Made by a program: the position numbers and the translations under genes. Of a stretch of DNA of 64,000 bases, positions 10,720-21,771 are shown one piece after another. The notes beneath the pieces are model-generated. The model saw nothing but the letters and a program-made list of their open reading frames with translations. It made no database searches and had not been told where the DNA came from. Source of the stretch: Aurelia coerulea (Eukaryota > Cnidaria > Scyphozoa > Semaeostomeae > Ulmaridae); assembly GCA_039566865.1 (NCBI GenBank), contig CM076959.1:19576501-19640500 (forward strand), written 5' to 3'. Each line of letters begins with the position of its first letter. Position 1 is the first letter of the stretch.

Positions 10720-12020
10720 AGTGAATGACTTGAAAATTGCTTAATTGATAGATGGCATGCATAATTCATTCCGCGATTTATTGAGCATTTTATTAAACAA
10801 AACATTGCTTGAATGACGTCACCAAGTTAAGTACGAAGGAAACCCGGAAACGTGTGCATTTTTCCAGCTGACTTTCGGCTGTCGCATGGGTATAAAGCTA
10901 TTGTGCTGAATGAATGAAGAAAATATTTCATGGGTATAAGGACACAAAAACCAGCTTGGAATTTTACTAAATGAATAAATGTATTTTGCTTGCTTCCTTG
11001 CTTGTCTATTTTTCATCAGTATCTTGCCTCTGTTGTTTCACTATCTTTAACGGTTGCCGCACTTTGAAAATTCTAGCTTGAGAACAAGCCCCCAGGACAA
11101 CGCGGTCTATTCAACGAAACTTTTTGAAGAGAATACCATTCTTTCTCCCTCCCCCCCTCCTTCCTTGAGTTTCCCAACGGATTTGGACGAATGACAAAGT
11201 CTCTTTTTGGTACTTATTGAGGGTCCACCCCTACTCCACCTATCATCTATCCACCTATAACCTATCTACCTATCAACCTATCCACATATTCACTGGACTT
11301 GCTCTCCATCCCAAGAGGGGGGGGGGGGGGGTACTTCATTGTGAACATGGTTCGACCTGAATTTGGACTTTGAGAAAAGGACCCATTCGTATGACAGAAC
11401 ATTCAAAAATTCAGAGCCCATTTGCATAAATATCAGGAAATTTCTGACCCATGTGTGTGAATTTGTCGATTTAAAACTAAGGAAAACTTTAGTTTTTTGG
11501 TGTGGATTATCATTATGGGCGAACCGTATTCTACCAAATATTCTAGAAATAAAATTTTATTAGAGTTTCCTAATTGTTCTTGAACGTAGTACTAGGTTTT
11601 TTCTAATTTTTTTGTCATCGTAGTTCGTAGTACTAGTTTCTTATAAACCAGTATCTCATAAAAAACCGTGTAAACAGGTACAGTTTTCAATAACTTTGCG
11701 GCACTTACAACGCTACGCCATTGGTAGCGGTACCAATGGCCAGAGCGAATAAGAAAAACAACTCGTTTATCAAGCCGCGTTTATGCAGCTATCCAGCCAA
11801 CCAAGTAATTATGATGAGAAACAGGGAAAAGATGAGTTATCTATTCTTAGTAACGTGACATCGACTCCGCAGAGGCATCAGATTTTAACAAGTTAACGCT
11901 AATAATTTGACGCGTTACCATATAATCTAAGAAAGGACAAGAAGAATTTGACATTTTTATTCGAAAGGCGTTGCTGCTACGAACAGCCAAACCCAATTAA
12001 TCGAAAAATTTTAAGAATTG
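10720..12020. other. No gene recognised
   Basis: AT-rich sequence with a poly-G run at about 11320 followed by 'gtacttcattg', possibly an end of the CCCGGG hAT-like family. A patch at 11579-11670 ('gtagtactagtttcttataaacc') matches the ends of the element family seen at 26748 and 63405. A short match at 11788-11815 ('gtttatgcagctatccag') resembles the BRICHOS promoter block. Confidence 0.5.
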
Positions 12021-12025
12021 TTTAA

Positions 12026-12914
12026 CCCTATCTGTACTGGGTGATTTTTTAGGTATTTTATACTGGGGGGGGGGGGGCGTTTTTCGCCCCCCCTCTTTTT
12101 CTCGAAAACTACAAAGGATATAACAATAAGACTTACCCATATTGTTCTTTAGACAATTGGCTATTCAAATATAACAATGACAATTAATAAGTCACGTGAT
12201 TCGTTGCTAGGCAACCGAAAAACTGACGAAAATTGGCAAATTTATACCTTCTTAACCAGAACAATTCTATTTAATCAACCACTCAACCGATTTTCTTCAA
12301 ATTTGTTTCAAATAGTAGGAAACATGTTATAGTTCAAAAATATATACTTTTCAAAATTTTTTAGCTTCCATTTTTAGCACAATTAGTCTTAAATTAGCCT
12401 TTTGTTGCATGCAATTACTTTCATCGCAGGTTTTTGCCAGTCCTGTCCTCCTATCTGGCAAATATAGACTCAAAGTGAATCAAATTAATAAGAGAAAGCA
12501 AATTAGACTAAGAAAATTATATTTTATACTTCTTTATTAGAGAAATGACGTCATAAATGTGAATGACGTCATAGATATTAAATTTTGCTGACATAAGCAA
12601 ATATGAAAAATTTATATATCAAATGAAAGTACTCATCAAATGCAATCGAATGGTGGTGCATGTTTGAGATCGATCAGGCAAACGACACAAAAACTACGGA
12701 CATTTTAAGCTTTTTTGTTGTTGACTACTCTCCAAATATGGTATTACTGTGGTCACATGATCCGAGGTAGAACAATGAAATGTTAAGAATTTAATTGCCT
12801 ATGAAATATGAGTAAAAGTCACCAAAACTGGTGGTTATATCTCTTGTCGTTTTAGCGTAACGCAGCAAAAACTGGTAGGGGGGCGAAAAATGCCCCCCCC
12901 CAGTACGAATAGGG
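12026..12914. mobile_element. piggyBac-like MITE, G-tract family, copy 2
   Basis: TTAA lies on both sides, with ends CCCTATCTGTACTGGG and inverted CCCAGTACGAATAGGG. The internal organisation matches copy 1: G-tract hairpins at both ends, GTTGCTAGGCAAC at 12203-12215, TGACGTCA at 12546 and 12564, and the shared block 'atatatcaaatgaaagtac'. No transposase frame is present. Confidence 0.85.
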
Positions 12915-13047
12915 TTAATGCATTTAAGTAATCGGATCTCGTAGCTGCCTTGTTGAAGAATGCAGTGGCGAGATCAAATAAAGATCGACGAAAATAGTGA
13001 AGGAAACATGATTAAATTCTCGTACTGTACCTAGTATTCAAGAATGA

Positions 13048-13446
13048 ACTACTGTAAATCCTATATAAAGCTCGCTCCCCCCCCCCCCCTTCGAGTGAGC
13101 CCCCACCTCGTAGCAAATTTTGGCAGATAAGCACCTTCTAATTAGACCCCATGGGGGTATTTGAATTCCGCAAAAGGGTAAGATTTAAACCCACCGATAT
13201 ATTTTTTGTCTTGGCATCTGTTTAGTGTCGTTACAGTTCAACGTTAAATGTTTGGTCTATCATTTCCTGTTAATTCTAGTTCAAAACTGATTTGTTTGTC
13301 ATTTTTCTCTGTAACTTTATCGGCTGGAATCGCAGTATGCCATCAAAGATCTACGTTAATATTTGATAAGCCCCCCCCCCCCCTCATAAAAAATTCATGT
13401 TTACAAATAGGCCCGGGGGCTCATGCGAGGATTTATGGTACTGTAA
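13048..13446. mobile_element. Possible MITE with C-tracts
   Basis: The left end 'actgtaaatcctatataaag' and the right end, read inverted, 'acagtaccataaatcctcg' are loosely alike, and C-runs lie near both ends. The inverted repeat is weak and no target duplication was seen. Confidence 0.35.
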
Positions 13447-13844
13447 AGACATGCATTAGATAACCAAGAATTAGAAAAACGACAAGCCATAGTTGGACGC
13501 TAAGTTGTCGATGTTCGTGATTGTTTCATAAAATAGGAATGCTTGTCGGCAAAACTTTCAAACCAAATATTCACAAAACTGTCTAGATATTATTTAATTT
13601 CTAGTGCTTAAAGTGCTTGTGCCTTCGTTCATAATGACTTAGAAACAACCAGGTTAAATAATGAATTTTCATATCTACTTTACGTTTTCTTCATTTTTGC
13701 ACCTCTGGCGTATCCCTTCACCTCTACATAGCGTCCTCTACGATGTAAATAATGAATACTATTTCCTTCCAAGTAAGGGCTGTCAACAGGGGGCAGGAGT
13801 TACATTTTGAAAAGAGCTACGGGCAGGCTATAGGCTCACCCTTT

Positions 13845-14042
13845 CAAGGCTATCACTGATTCATTCCATGTGCTTCAAGAATTTGCTTGGGTGAAATCTT
13901 TAAGCATCTATACCAACCAACGAGGTACCTATGTTCAAGTTAACTATCATGAAACATTTCGAGAATGATTAGCCATGGTTTAATGCTGAATTTACATCGC
14001 TAGAGCCAACCAAACTCGTATACTTTTGCTGGCACAGTTGTA
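13845..14042. mobile_element. Degenerate half of the mariner-like element of 4.0 kb
   Basis: Blocks such as 'gaatttacatcgctagagccaacc' and 'cgaggtacctatgttcaagttaac' match the element at 4011-4590. Only one arm is recognisable. It lies immediately upstream of the conserved promoter region of the short BRICHOS paralogue. Confidence 0.6.
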
Positions 14043-14224
14043 TAAAATAGCTTCTGCATTCTGCGCAAACTATGTTAGATGGGTCATGCGGAAGGGTTTT
14101 GATTTGAGATGGCCTTATAAGTTGGGCATTTATTCCAAATAGGGCTCTTAATCCTTTCAATACAATATGCGCAGGACTGCAGTAACTTCAACGCTGGGCA
14201 TCTCGTAATTGATAAGTTGTTTTG

Positions 14225-14397
14225 ATGGAAAATAATTATGTTTGTAAAATGATGTTTATACAGCTATCCAATAAACCAAATATTTATGACAAACCCCAAA
14301 ACTACTTTTGATCATAAAATGGGGATCGATTTTGATTTTCTGATACCTCATACTTGGATGCAAAGAAGTCAACACAAGCAGAAGACAGTTTTATCTT
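14225..14397 (+). promoter_or_regulatory. Promoter and 5' non-coding exon, short paralogue
   Basis: About 170 bases are strongly alike to 21350-21536. The shared blocks include 'cagctatcca', 'aaccaaatatttatgacaaa' and a TATA-like CATAAAA at 14313-14319. A first exon with 'acttggatg(c/a)aaagaagtc' follows and ends at the donor GTGAGT at 14398. An ATG at 14358 opens a short upstream frame that would stop at the splice junction, before the true start. The conservation over a 7-kb duplication supports real regulatory function, though shared ancestry alone could explain part of it. Confidence 0.65.
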
Positions 14398-14652
14398 GTG
14401 AGTCGTCAGGTACGTTCCTTCAAATTTTATGGATGTTTTTAATCTTCTACTTTTGTATATCTTGTTTAAATATTCTTTGATATTTGATATTGTGTATATT
14501 TGATTCTATTTTGAAATTGATCCCATTCGATGGAAAAGTTATAAGATTCATTACTACGCTATTAGAATCAATTTACCAGCTTGCCAGAGAATTTTTGTAA
14601 GATATTGCTCTTCAGTGACCTTAACTGTCTTTTGTTTCAGGATAACCTCAGT

Positions 14653-14694
14653 ATGAAGTTCGTGATTGTACTAAGCGTTGTTGCCTTCGCACTT
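14653..14694 (+). CDS. Exon: signal peptide of short paralogue
   Basis: The acceptor 'ctgtcttttgtttcag' ends at 14640. Twelve untranslated bases precede the ATG. Fourteen codons follow and end in phase 0 at GTGAGT. Ten of the fourteen residues are identical to the exon at 21772-21813. Confidence 0.75.
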
Positions 14695-16860
14695 GTGAGT
14701 ATCGTCATTTTGGCCTTATTGAATCGGGTTGATTTGAGGCCTTTGGGCACAGTGCCGACACTTCTAAACACTTTAGCTCTTTCAAAAAATTTGCAACCGA
14801 GCCCATATCTACTCAAGCGCAATTTTCATTTGTTTTCATTTAACTGTTTCATCATTTTTATCCGGAAGCAACAGAGAACTCTGCCTATGTTTACAATATA
14901 AAAAAGAAAAAAATTTTTTCGCAAATTGAAATTGATCTTCAGCCTCGTTTGTTTATGGAATAAAGTTGGCGAAAAGAAGTGAAGCATTGAGTTTCTTGTT
15001 CTCTTTCAAGGCGAGAGATTTTGACATGAAATTGGAGGAGAATGGAGAAAAACTCGCAGAAGGGGTAAAATTGGATATTGCAGGCCAATCTGAGGAAATC
15101 AATGTGCCAAAACACGGTAATAGACTATAGCAAGTATTTCCACTCACGGGTCTTAACAGTGTTGATTTCATTTAGGTCTTACTACCAACTCTCGGACTCT
15201 CATGTTAGTTCTTATGCTTCTGCAACGTCCGTGCGTAGGTACACATTTGAATAGAAATGTGAAAACTAAAATCTGACAAACATTGATGAATATAGTCACC
15301 AAGAAATATCTTTCTTTATTCAAAATACATTTACAAAATACATCAAGTCAAGCACGAATGAGCATTTTTATGTTTCCTTTGCGATACGATTGCTTGCTTC
15401 GTGATAATTTCGAGAGAGATGATGGAAAATAAGTGCATTTCATTCAAACATTGAAGATTGCAAGATTATTTACATATCAATGTCCAAGGGACTTACTTTG
15501 CTGATGAATAAATCTTGTCAGGCAGATGTCATTCAAAGTTTTGTAGAATCAAGACAGATGTCTCTTCGGAACTAAATCTGTGAATCTGGTTGTAAAGTTT
15601 AGTTTCGGATTTAATTTAAAATGTGCTTGTATTTCGCTATGATTTAGGGCCTTCCATAAACTGCATTGACAGTTTAAGCCAAAGCCTAAAAGCTCATGTT
15701 TGGAGATAAGGCAAATTTGAACGTTCCACATTGATAGACTTCTGACACTTCGTCCCTTGTTTCCCTGCGTTCTTTGATTTGCAAATGTTACTTGGTAATA
15801 GTTGGTAATAGGGACTCAAATCATTACGCTTATAAAGTAGGCCCCCTGTGTCAAAATGGCCTAAACTAGCGGGAGTTCTCGTACACTCAACAAGATCGCT
15901 TCAAATTCTGGTTTAAAGAGCTTCAACATGCAGTAATCTTCCTCTGTAGAAACAAAATAGATTCATCGCAGCTACGAGAACTCTAGGCCGTATTAACCGT
16001 TTTTTGTACGAAACAGCAACACTAGTCTAAATAGCGCCTCCGTATTGGTTGAAAACTAAATTCTAGCAAATTGATTGGTCAGTACGGATCCACACCATAT
16101 TGGCCTAAGTGGCCACACTTTATAAGAGTAGTGATATGAGTTCCTATTACCAAGTGATATATGCAAATTAAAGAACGCAGGGAAACAAGGGACGAAATGT
16201 CATAAGTCTACAATGTTGATATTTACATTATCAATGCACAAGTAAATAAAGTAAAATATAAGCACTTTGATGCGAATTGAAATAAGCACGACGTTTCGAG
16301 CATAGCCCGTTACCCGTTACCCGTTATCTTGATAACGGGCTATGCTCGAAACGTCATGCTTATTTCAATTCTCATCAAAGTGCTTATATTTTACTTTATT
16401 TACTTGTTTATCATTGTACAATTGCACTACACGCAACAAGAAGATTTTTTATTATCAATGCACCAGTGTCAACTATCAAGGCACCAGTGTTATTCAGGTT
16501 AACCATCGAGAAATAGTTTAAAGATTATTGCAGATTGATCCAAATACAACTGATCAGGACTGTAATCTTTTTTGGAACAACTATAATATTTATGTGTTCT
16601 CTTTATCCGTATCAGCACGATCAACTGGAATGAAGAGAATTGCTCGAAGCCCTACCAGAATCATCCAATATATTTCCTGTAATGGGTATTACCGCCTTCC
16701 TAAGCGTCTTTGTCCATTGGAGCTTAGATGCAAAACGTGGCAAGGACTGCAAGAAAGTCATTTCACCTGCAGGTTCCTATCTCATTTCCGTGGTTGGAAA
16801 TGTGGTGGCAATCACAACCTTCATATGCCATTCTGCTGCAATTTGGGATGTCGACGCTGA
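14653..16860 (+). CDS. Short paralogue of the BRICHOS precursor, lacking the BRICHOS exons
   Basis: Three exons can be supported: 14653-14694 (start and signal peptide MKFVIVLSVVAFAL, donor GTGAGT), 15011-15116 (linker, starts ARDFDMKLEENGEK) and 16616-16860 (terminal). The linker exon parallels 23965-24111 of the long gene but reaches an in-frame TAG at 15128-15130. A donor GTAATA at 15117 ends it in phase 1. The terminal exon enters in phase 1, so the join stays open and would give about 130 residues. The terminal exon carries a basic processing region (GMKRIARS) and eight Cys, ending HMPFCCNLGCRR. Excess Lys/Arg makes the peptide strongly cationic. No equivalents of the exons bearing NSCYI and AHCAG exist between 15117 and 16615, where a MITE and a palindrome sit. 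It may be a functional short form or a pseudogene; transcripts would decide. An antimicrobial role is inference. Confidence 0.6.
15011..15116 (+). CDS. Exon: linker of short paralogue
   Basis: The acceptor 'ttgttctctttcaag' precedes it. The residues align without gaps to the long gene's linker exon (FDMKL.ENGEK, then VPKHG). The proposed phase-1 donor is GTAATA; its use is inferred from frame compatibility, not proven. Confidence 0.65.
15728..16215. mobile_element. MITE in the intron of the short paralogue
   Basis: Arms of about 70 bases pair 'agacttctgacacttcgtcc' with the inverse of 'ggacgaaatgtcataagtct'. They continue through 'cttgtttccctgcgttcttt'. No coding frame or clear target duplication was seen. 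Confidence 0.75.
16229..16418. repeat. Long palindrome
   Basis: Arms of about 85 bases, almost perfectly complementary, run from 'caagtaaataaagtaaaata' to its inverse. They include 'acgtttcgagcatagcccg', with a short CCCGTTA repeat at the centre. As RNA or single-stranded DNA this would fold into a long hairpin 200 bases upstream of the terminal exon of the short paralogue. Confidence 0.9.
16616..16860 (+). CDS. Exon: terminal cysteine-rich exon of short paralogue
   Basis: The acceptor is 'tatccgtatcag', entering in phase 1 exactly like the exon at 36073. The frame begins RSTGMKRIARS and ends HNLHMPFCCNLGCRR before TGA. Cysteine spacing is C-x10-C-x5-C-x12-C-x10-C-x10-CC-x3-C. An overlapping longer frame at 16640-16897 is a shadow, because it lacks this homology. 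Confidence 0.75.
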
Positions 16861-17105
16861 CAGGAATTTAACGATGATCTGCGCTGATTTGGACTGATTA
16901 TATGTTTGGCTTTGCTAATCAAATTGTAATTCATTCTTCAATGAAATATGTCTTATGCTGTTCAATTCTTTTTCATATTTTGTCCTGTATTCTGAAAGAG
17001 CCTAATTACGTAAATGGCTACAAGCGCACCTCTCTCGCTCGAATTTCGGCCGATTTCTACAATTCTGATTCTTACCAAAAGTAAGTCTTCAGATGTTTTA
17101 TTCCA

Positions 17106-17950
17106 TAGACCATTTCGCAATTTGGAGAAAGAGACTGAGGAGAGTGCGGCCCATTCTGACAGCTTTGGCAACAGGGAATCCAAGGACTCCCCTTTTCTGC
17201 AGTGCAAAGTTTACAGCTTGCGGCTCACTCGCATCTCTCTCCTAACTCGAGATATTCTCGATTTATTTGTAACTTTCAAGAGTTATTCGATGCTTATCTA
17301 GTTTGGTAAGTATTTTCTCTGGATTATTAATCCGTCTTGTCATCCCTCCGCCCATTTGTAAATGTAATTTGAGCCACTTTATTTCGAAATTTTCCCTCGA
17401 CTTTGAAACGGCTCAGTTCAGGCCCAGTCGACCTACGATGGAGTTTTGCTTGTTTACTAGATAACTGAACGCATTAACGGCTATGCAAGCAAGTGAAAAG
17501 CATTGTTTGGAATCTTCTAAAGATTTACGATGAAATTGTGTACTGTTTTGATAAATTTAACAAGCAATAACAGGTCAAACCAAGTAAATTAAAGTCAACG
17601 AAGATGATGCAAGATTAATAGGCCTAACTTGAGCCGTCTCAAACTTGAGAGAAACAACTGAAATAAAATGGCTCAAAATACATTCACAAATGAGCAAAAA
17701 GATGACAAGACGGCTAGGTGAGCCAAAGAAAACACTTACCATATAAAACAAGCATCGCATAACTCTTGCAAGTGGCAAATAAAAATAAAAAATTACTCAA
17801 GTTTGGAGAGAGTTGCGAGAGAGCTTCAAGCCGTAGACTTACAACTGCAGGAGATGGGATTCCCCATAGATTTCCTACCTACTTATTGCCAGGGCTGTCA
17901 GAATGGGCCGCGCTCTCCTCAGTTCCTTTTCCAAATTGCGAAATGGTCTA
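17106..17950. mobile_element. MITE with ~70-base inverted ends
   Basis: The left arm 'tagaccatttcgcaatttgg' pairs with the inverse of 'ccaaattgcgaaatggtcta' at the right. Both arms continue through 'cggcccattctgacagc'. It lies just downstream of the short paralogue. No coding frame. Confidence 0.8.
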
Positions 17951-18134
17951 ATAGACTAGAATAGTTCATTCATATCAACAAAGTTCTCGTAACTTTAACG
18001 AAAAATCCAATGGTAGATCTGACGGCCTATTTTAACGAAATCGAAAGAGGCATATGATAGAACGTTCATTGTTTTATTGCGGTAAACAATTCTTTGAATT
18101 CTGTGTGTTATGTTGTATAGCCTCGTATAGCTTT

Positions 18135-18249
18135 TAGTGTGTAGTGTGTAGTGTGCAGTGTGTAGTGTGTAGTGTGTAGGGTGTAGTGTGTAGTGTGTAG
18201 TGTGTAGTGTGTAGTGTGTAGTGCGTAGTGCGTAGTGCGTAGTGTGTAG
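18135..18249. repeat. Heptamer satellite (TAGTGTG)n
   Basis: About sixteen copies of TAGTGTG occur in tandem with single-base variants (GCAGTGT, TAGGGTG, TAGTGCG). Confidence 0.95.
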
Positions 18250-18734
18250 GTATATATTTATATGGCGTATACTTTGTATGGTGTATAGTTTGCATATGGT
18301 GTGTAGGTTGCGTGGTGCATAGTTTGTAGCATACAATGCCTCTTTCATCTTCCCATATCGCTGGATTCACACATGCTAAAAGTCAGCAAGTAAATCAGCA
18401 TAAAACCTGGCGCTATTTTCTCTGAAACTGCGTGGTAAACCATGACGATCCAATTTAAAACGGCAATCCGGGGCAATCCAAGGTCAAACCGGAAGTTGGC
18501 AGGATCTTACAGGTTGCGTAATCTTAAATGTTCTTTGTTCGATGTTAGATCTTCGATGTTCGTACCCTGGCTACCAAACTCTCTAGCAGAAAATTGAGAA
18601 AGTGTCTCCATTTTATATAAGAGAGTCTGGTAACTACCCAGGGTATGATGGTCGATGTTCGATGTCAAATCTTCGATGTTAGGTCTTCGATGTTAGATCT
18701 TCGATGATAGATATTCAATCTTCGATCTCACCAA

Positions 18735-19030
18735 TACTTTTGACTGGAAAGAACAAATCAAAGCTGTTTCTTCCGAAGTCTCAAGAGCTGTGCGCTTTTT
18801 GAATCATTCCAAATCATTCTTAGCTTCGTTCTGTTCTGGGCTGTGCAAGTTCCATGGAAATTAATCAGTTGCAAAAACTTCAAGAAATATGCTGTAAGAA
18901 TGGTTGAATATAGCAGCTACTATTTAGCAAAAATGTCTCTGAAACAATGGTCTTTAAATCTCTAAATGGGTTGGCTCTACAATACTTGAGTAACCTTTCC
19001 ACAAAAGCATTTTTCTATAAGAATTGGGCC
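18735..19030 (+). mobile_element. LINE relic
   Basis: The plus strand reads FDWKEQIKAVSSEVSRAVRF, the thumb region seen in the 7.3 kb and 5.0 kb copies. Broken pieces around 'cagttgcaaaaacttcaag' and 'tctctgaaacaatggtct' follow. All frames are interrupted. Confidence 0.65.
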
Positions 19031-19149
19031 CTGCTTTAAGAAAGCTACTACAAAGACCAGAGACTAGTTTCTTAAAAAGAATTAATGTACTGCGCCAGGG
19101 CTTTCTGCTGTATAGCTGATAAATCCGATAATTTTTGGTTCATGATTTC

Positions 19150-19600
19150 TGCACGATCAAGCATCATTAGAAATTCATACATGAGATACACAACTTATCT
19201 CCAGTTATTTGAGATAGCATAGCTAGATACACATTTTTTGGAAAACATTTCCCACCTTCCACGTAATCAAGTTCTGGCGAAACTTACCGGTAGCATCAAA
19301 ATCAAGCATCATTAGAAATTTATATTTTGTGTACTTTCAGTTATTGCATAAGGTACACAGTTTGCCTCAAGTTAATTAAAATAGCATAGCTAGATACACA
19401 TTTTGTTGGCAATCGATTTCCACGTAGTCAAAGAATCGGCAAACTCTACCTTGCCATCAAAATCAAGCATCATTAGAAATTCATATTTTGTGTACTTTCA
19501 GACGTTGAAGGTACACAGTTTGCCTGAAGTTAATTAAAAAAGCATAGCTAGATACATATTTTGTTGGCAATCGATTTCCATGTAGTCATCGAATTCCACC
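19150..19600. repeat. Tandem repeat, ~165-base unit, three copies
   Basis: Units begin 'atcaagcatcattagaaatt' at about 19156, 19302 and 19462. Each contains 'agcatagctagataca'. The first unit is shorter and more diverged. Confidence 0.8.
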
Positions 19601-20263
19601 CTCAAGACTGAATTATTCATGAAAAGCGTTCCACCATGCCTTCTTATTTTATTGGTAAAAAAACATTTTAACAGCGTGAAACACCCTTCCCAACATTTAT
19701 CAAACCTGCTGAACTATTCATCTCGCTACTTTGACGAACATAGTTAAGGGCAATTTTCGAAAAAGGCAAGGGCAATACAATTCTTTTGAGTTCTTTGGAT
19801 TTAAGGGAAGACCGTACGCGGTAAACTTCCAAAAAAACCATGACTTTCTTTCGTTAATGCAGGCAAATAATGGAAGATACATGGCAAAGAAAGATATTCG
19901 TATTTTCTCCAGGTCTGAATTGCGTAGAATAAGCCAGTGCAATCAGATTTTTCATACCATCAACAATTACGAAGATACAACTAAGGTTCTTAGCGACAAG
20001 TATTTTCAGATGTGTTTAGCCTCACACTAAATCCTACTGCGTGATTAAGAAATTCTACTGCACGTCCTAATAAGAAAACTTTATTCGCAAGGTTAAGCTT
20101 GGCTTTATACAGGTGACTCGTAGCATTGTTTCTTAGCTTTTATCGCAATTCTTAAAGTAAAAATTTCTTGCAGAAGTCTTGATTTCTAAAACCTTGACAT
20201 GTATCATAGTTCATTGAGAACTGATGAAATCATAAACGAAAATGATCCTTTTCCAGGACAAGC

Positions 20264-20622
20264 ATTTTTGATAAAAAACTAAGGTCCGGGGCTGGTAGGC
20301 AGTTTCTTGAATTTTTGGGCCATTTTGCTACCAAAAGTTTCTAATGTGTTTCTTGTATCTTTAATGCCGGAGGTGTAGAGTTGATTTTGTTTTGCTTAAA
20401 GGGCTCTCAAATTACTTAGCAAGATTTCAAAACAAGTAAATAACATAATTCGCACTGAAAGTAATGTCCAACAAGTTGCTATAACTTGACACTGTTAAAA
20501 CATTTTTGAGTGCGAGAGAAAAATTAAAATTGTAAATTACAAAAGTTTCTTAGCTTTTTAAATTCAGGTAGGGTTGTATCTTAATTTTCGAAAAATTGAT
20601 CCTACCGTTTCTTATACACGTA
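20264..20622. mobile_element. Inverted pair of MITE-like copies, left member
   Basis: This segment ('actaaggtccggggctgg' end) is the reverse complement of 21840-22200. The two copies flank the promoter and signal-peptide exon of the BRICHOS gene. TTTCTTA/TAAGAAA motifs at the ends recall the family at 63405. Confidence 0.75.
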
Positions 20623-20624
20623 TT

Positions 20625-21010
20625 TTTTTCATTAGAAACTGCCCATTAGAAACTCAACTATCAGATCGCCAAAAAATTAAGAAATTCCAGTACTAGGAAA
20701 ATGTAAGTTCAGAAACTATTTATTTTGATTAAGGAAATCCCTGACACATTTATATTTTACTTTCACTTGTTTCCTGTTTCATATCTCATGAGGTACTTGA
20801 GGTCCTTGAGTAATGTCTAAACATTGGAAAGGCTTAAAAAACCTTGGTTTGAAATGTTCAGGAGGGCACAGGCAGTGAACATGAAGATTGTTATGGAGCC
20901 TCTAAGGAACTCGTAAGAAACTCTGAGTACTCAAATTTGATAATTTTAAAAAACTTGCAGTACTGGCCCAAATTCTTGGTTTCTTATAAAAAAAATACGT
21001 GCAGGCGGTC
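20625..21010. mobile_element. MITE, 'ACGTATTTTT...AAGAAACT' family, copy 1
   Basis: The ends 'acacgtattttttt' and 'aaaaaaatacgtg' are inverted. The body matches 42765-43150 in reverse, including the 'gtacttgaggtccttgagtaatgtctaaac' versus 'gtttagacattactcaagtacct' block. A third, partial copy lies at 43230-43450. Confidence 0.75.
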
Positions 21011-21349
21011 TCTTATAAAAGATACGTGTATTCATATACACTTTCCTTTGAAACAATTTGCGACTCAAACAAAATTTCAAAAAGCTTCTTAATTTCGAAT
21101 TGACCCCTAATTGTTGATTTTCTTGATTTTCTGCAAGATCCTACGGTTTGTTAGAAGTGGTTTCTTATAATAAACTGTATATTTGAAGTGTTTGCCTTTC
21201 ATTTCTTTCCGTAAGAAAGTAGAGATATCAGTTATAGAAGGATGCTTGTACAAGGGGCGTCTATGCGTGGGGCATATATTCCTGATAGGGCGTTTGATCT
21301 TTAAAAGGGCGCTTATGTTCCGAACTGCCGACCTTGTAATCAGCAAGTT

Positions 21350-21536
21350 GTTTTCGATGAAAAATAATTATGTTTTTCCAGCGATGTTTATGCAGCTATC
21401 CAGATAACCAAATATTTATGACAAACCCCACAACAATTTTTGGCTATAAAATGAGGGTTGATTTTTATTTTAGACACCTCACTTGGATGAAAAGAAGTCA
21501 GTGGCAGAAGGAGACAGCATACATCTTAGATCCACG
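21350..21536 (+). promoter_or_regulatory. Promoter and 5' non-coding exon of the BRICHOS gene
   Basis: TATAAAA at 21445-21451 is followed about 30 bases later by the likely transcription start near 21475. A non-coding exon ends at the consensus donor GTAAGT at 21537. The block from 'cagctatcca' through the exon is conserved with 14225-14397. An ATG at 21487 opens an upstream frame which, after splicing to 21760, terminates in a TGA at 21773-21775 overlapping the true ATG at 21772. That arrangement could set translation by termination-reinitiation. Confidence 0.7.
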
Positions 21537-21771
21537 GTAAGTTGTCGCAGGGCAAATTTTCAAATTCTTTTTAGATCGTTCTAACCTTGGAAGTTTTAGA
21601 TCAGTTCTTTGCTCTATACAACTAAACCCATGGTTGACAATCATTTTGCAATCATTCAAATGCTAGCAACGGAGGCCAATGCTATCCAAATGAATTTCCT
21701 TTTGGTAGACAATTATCAAAATTATATGCTTTTACTTACCGTTTTTGCTTCTTTTTCAGGATATCCGCAAA

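Noticed and set aside
15117..16615. Search for missing BRICHOS exons of the short paralogue
   Set aside because: No NxCYI or IxxxCxG coding segment with splice sites was found; the space is taken by a MITE and a palindrome.
16640..16897. 85-codon frame overlapping the terminal exon of the short paralogue
   Set aside because: The +1 neighbouring frame keeps the acceptor phase, basic site and PFCC ending shared with 36073-36335; this frame has none of them.
19731..20030. 99-codon open frame
   Set aside because: No recognisable domain, overlapping open frame on the other strand, and repeats on one side; no evidence of coding.
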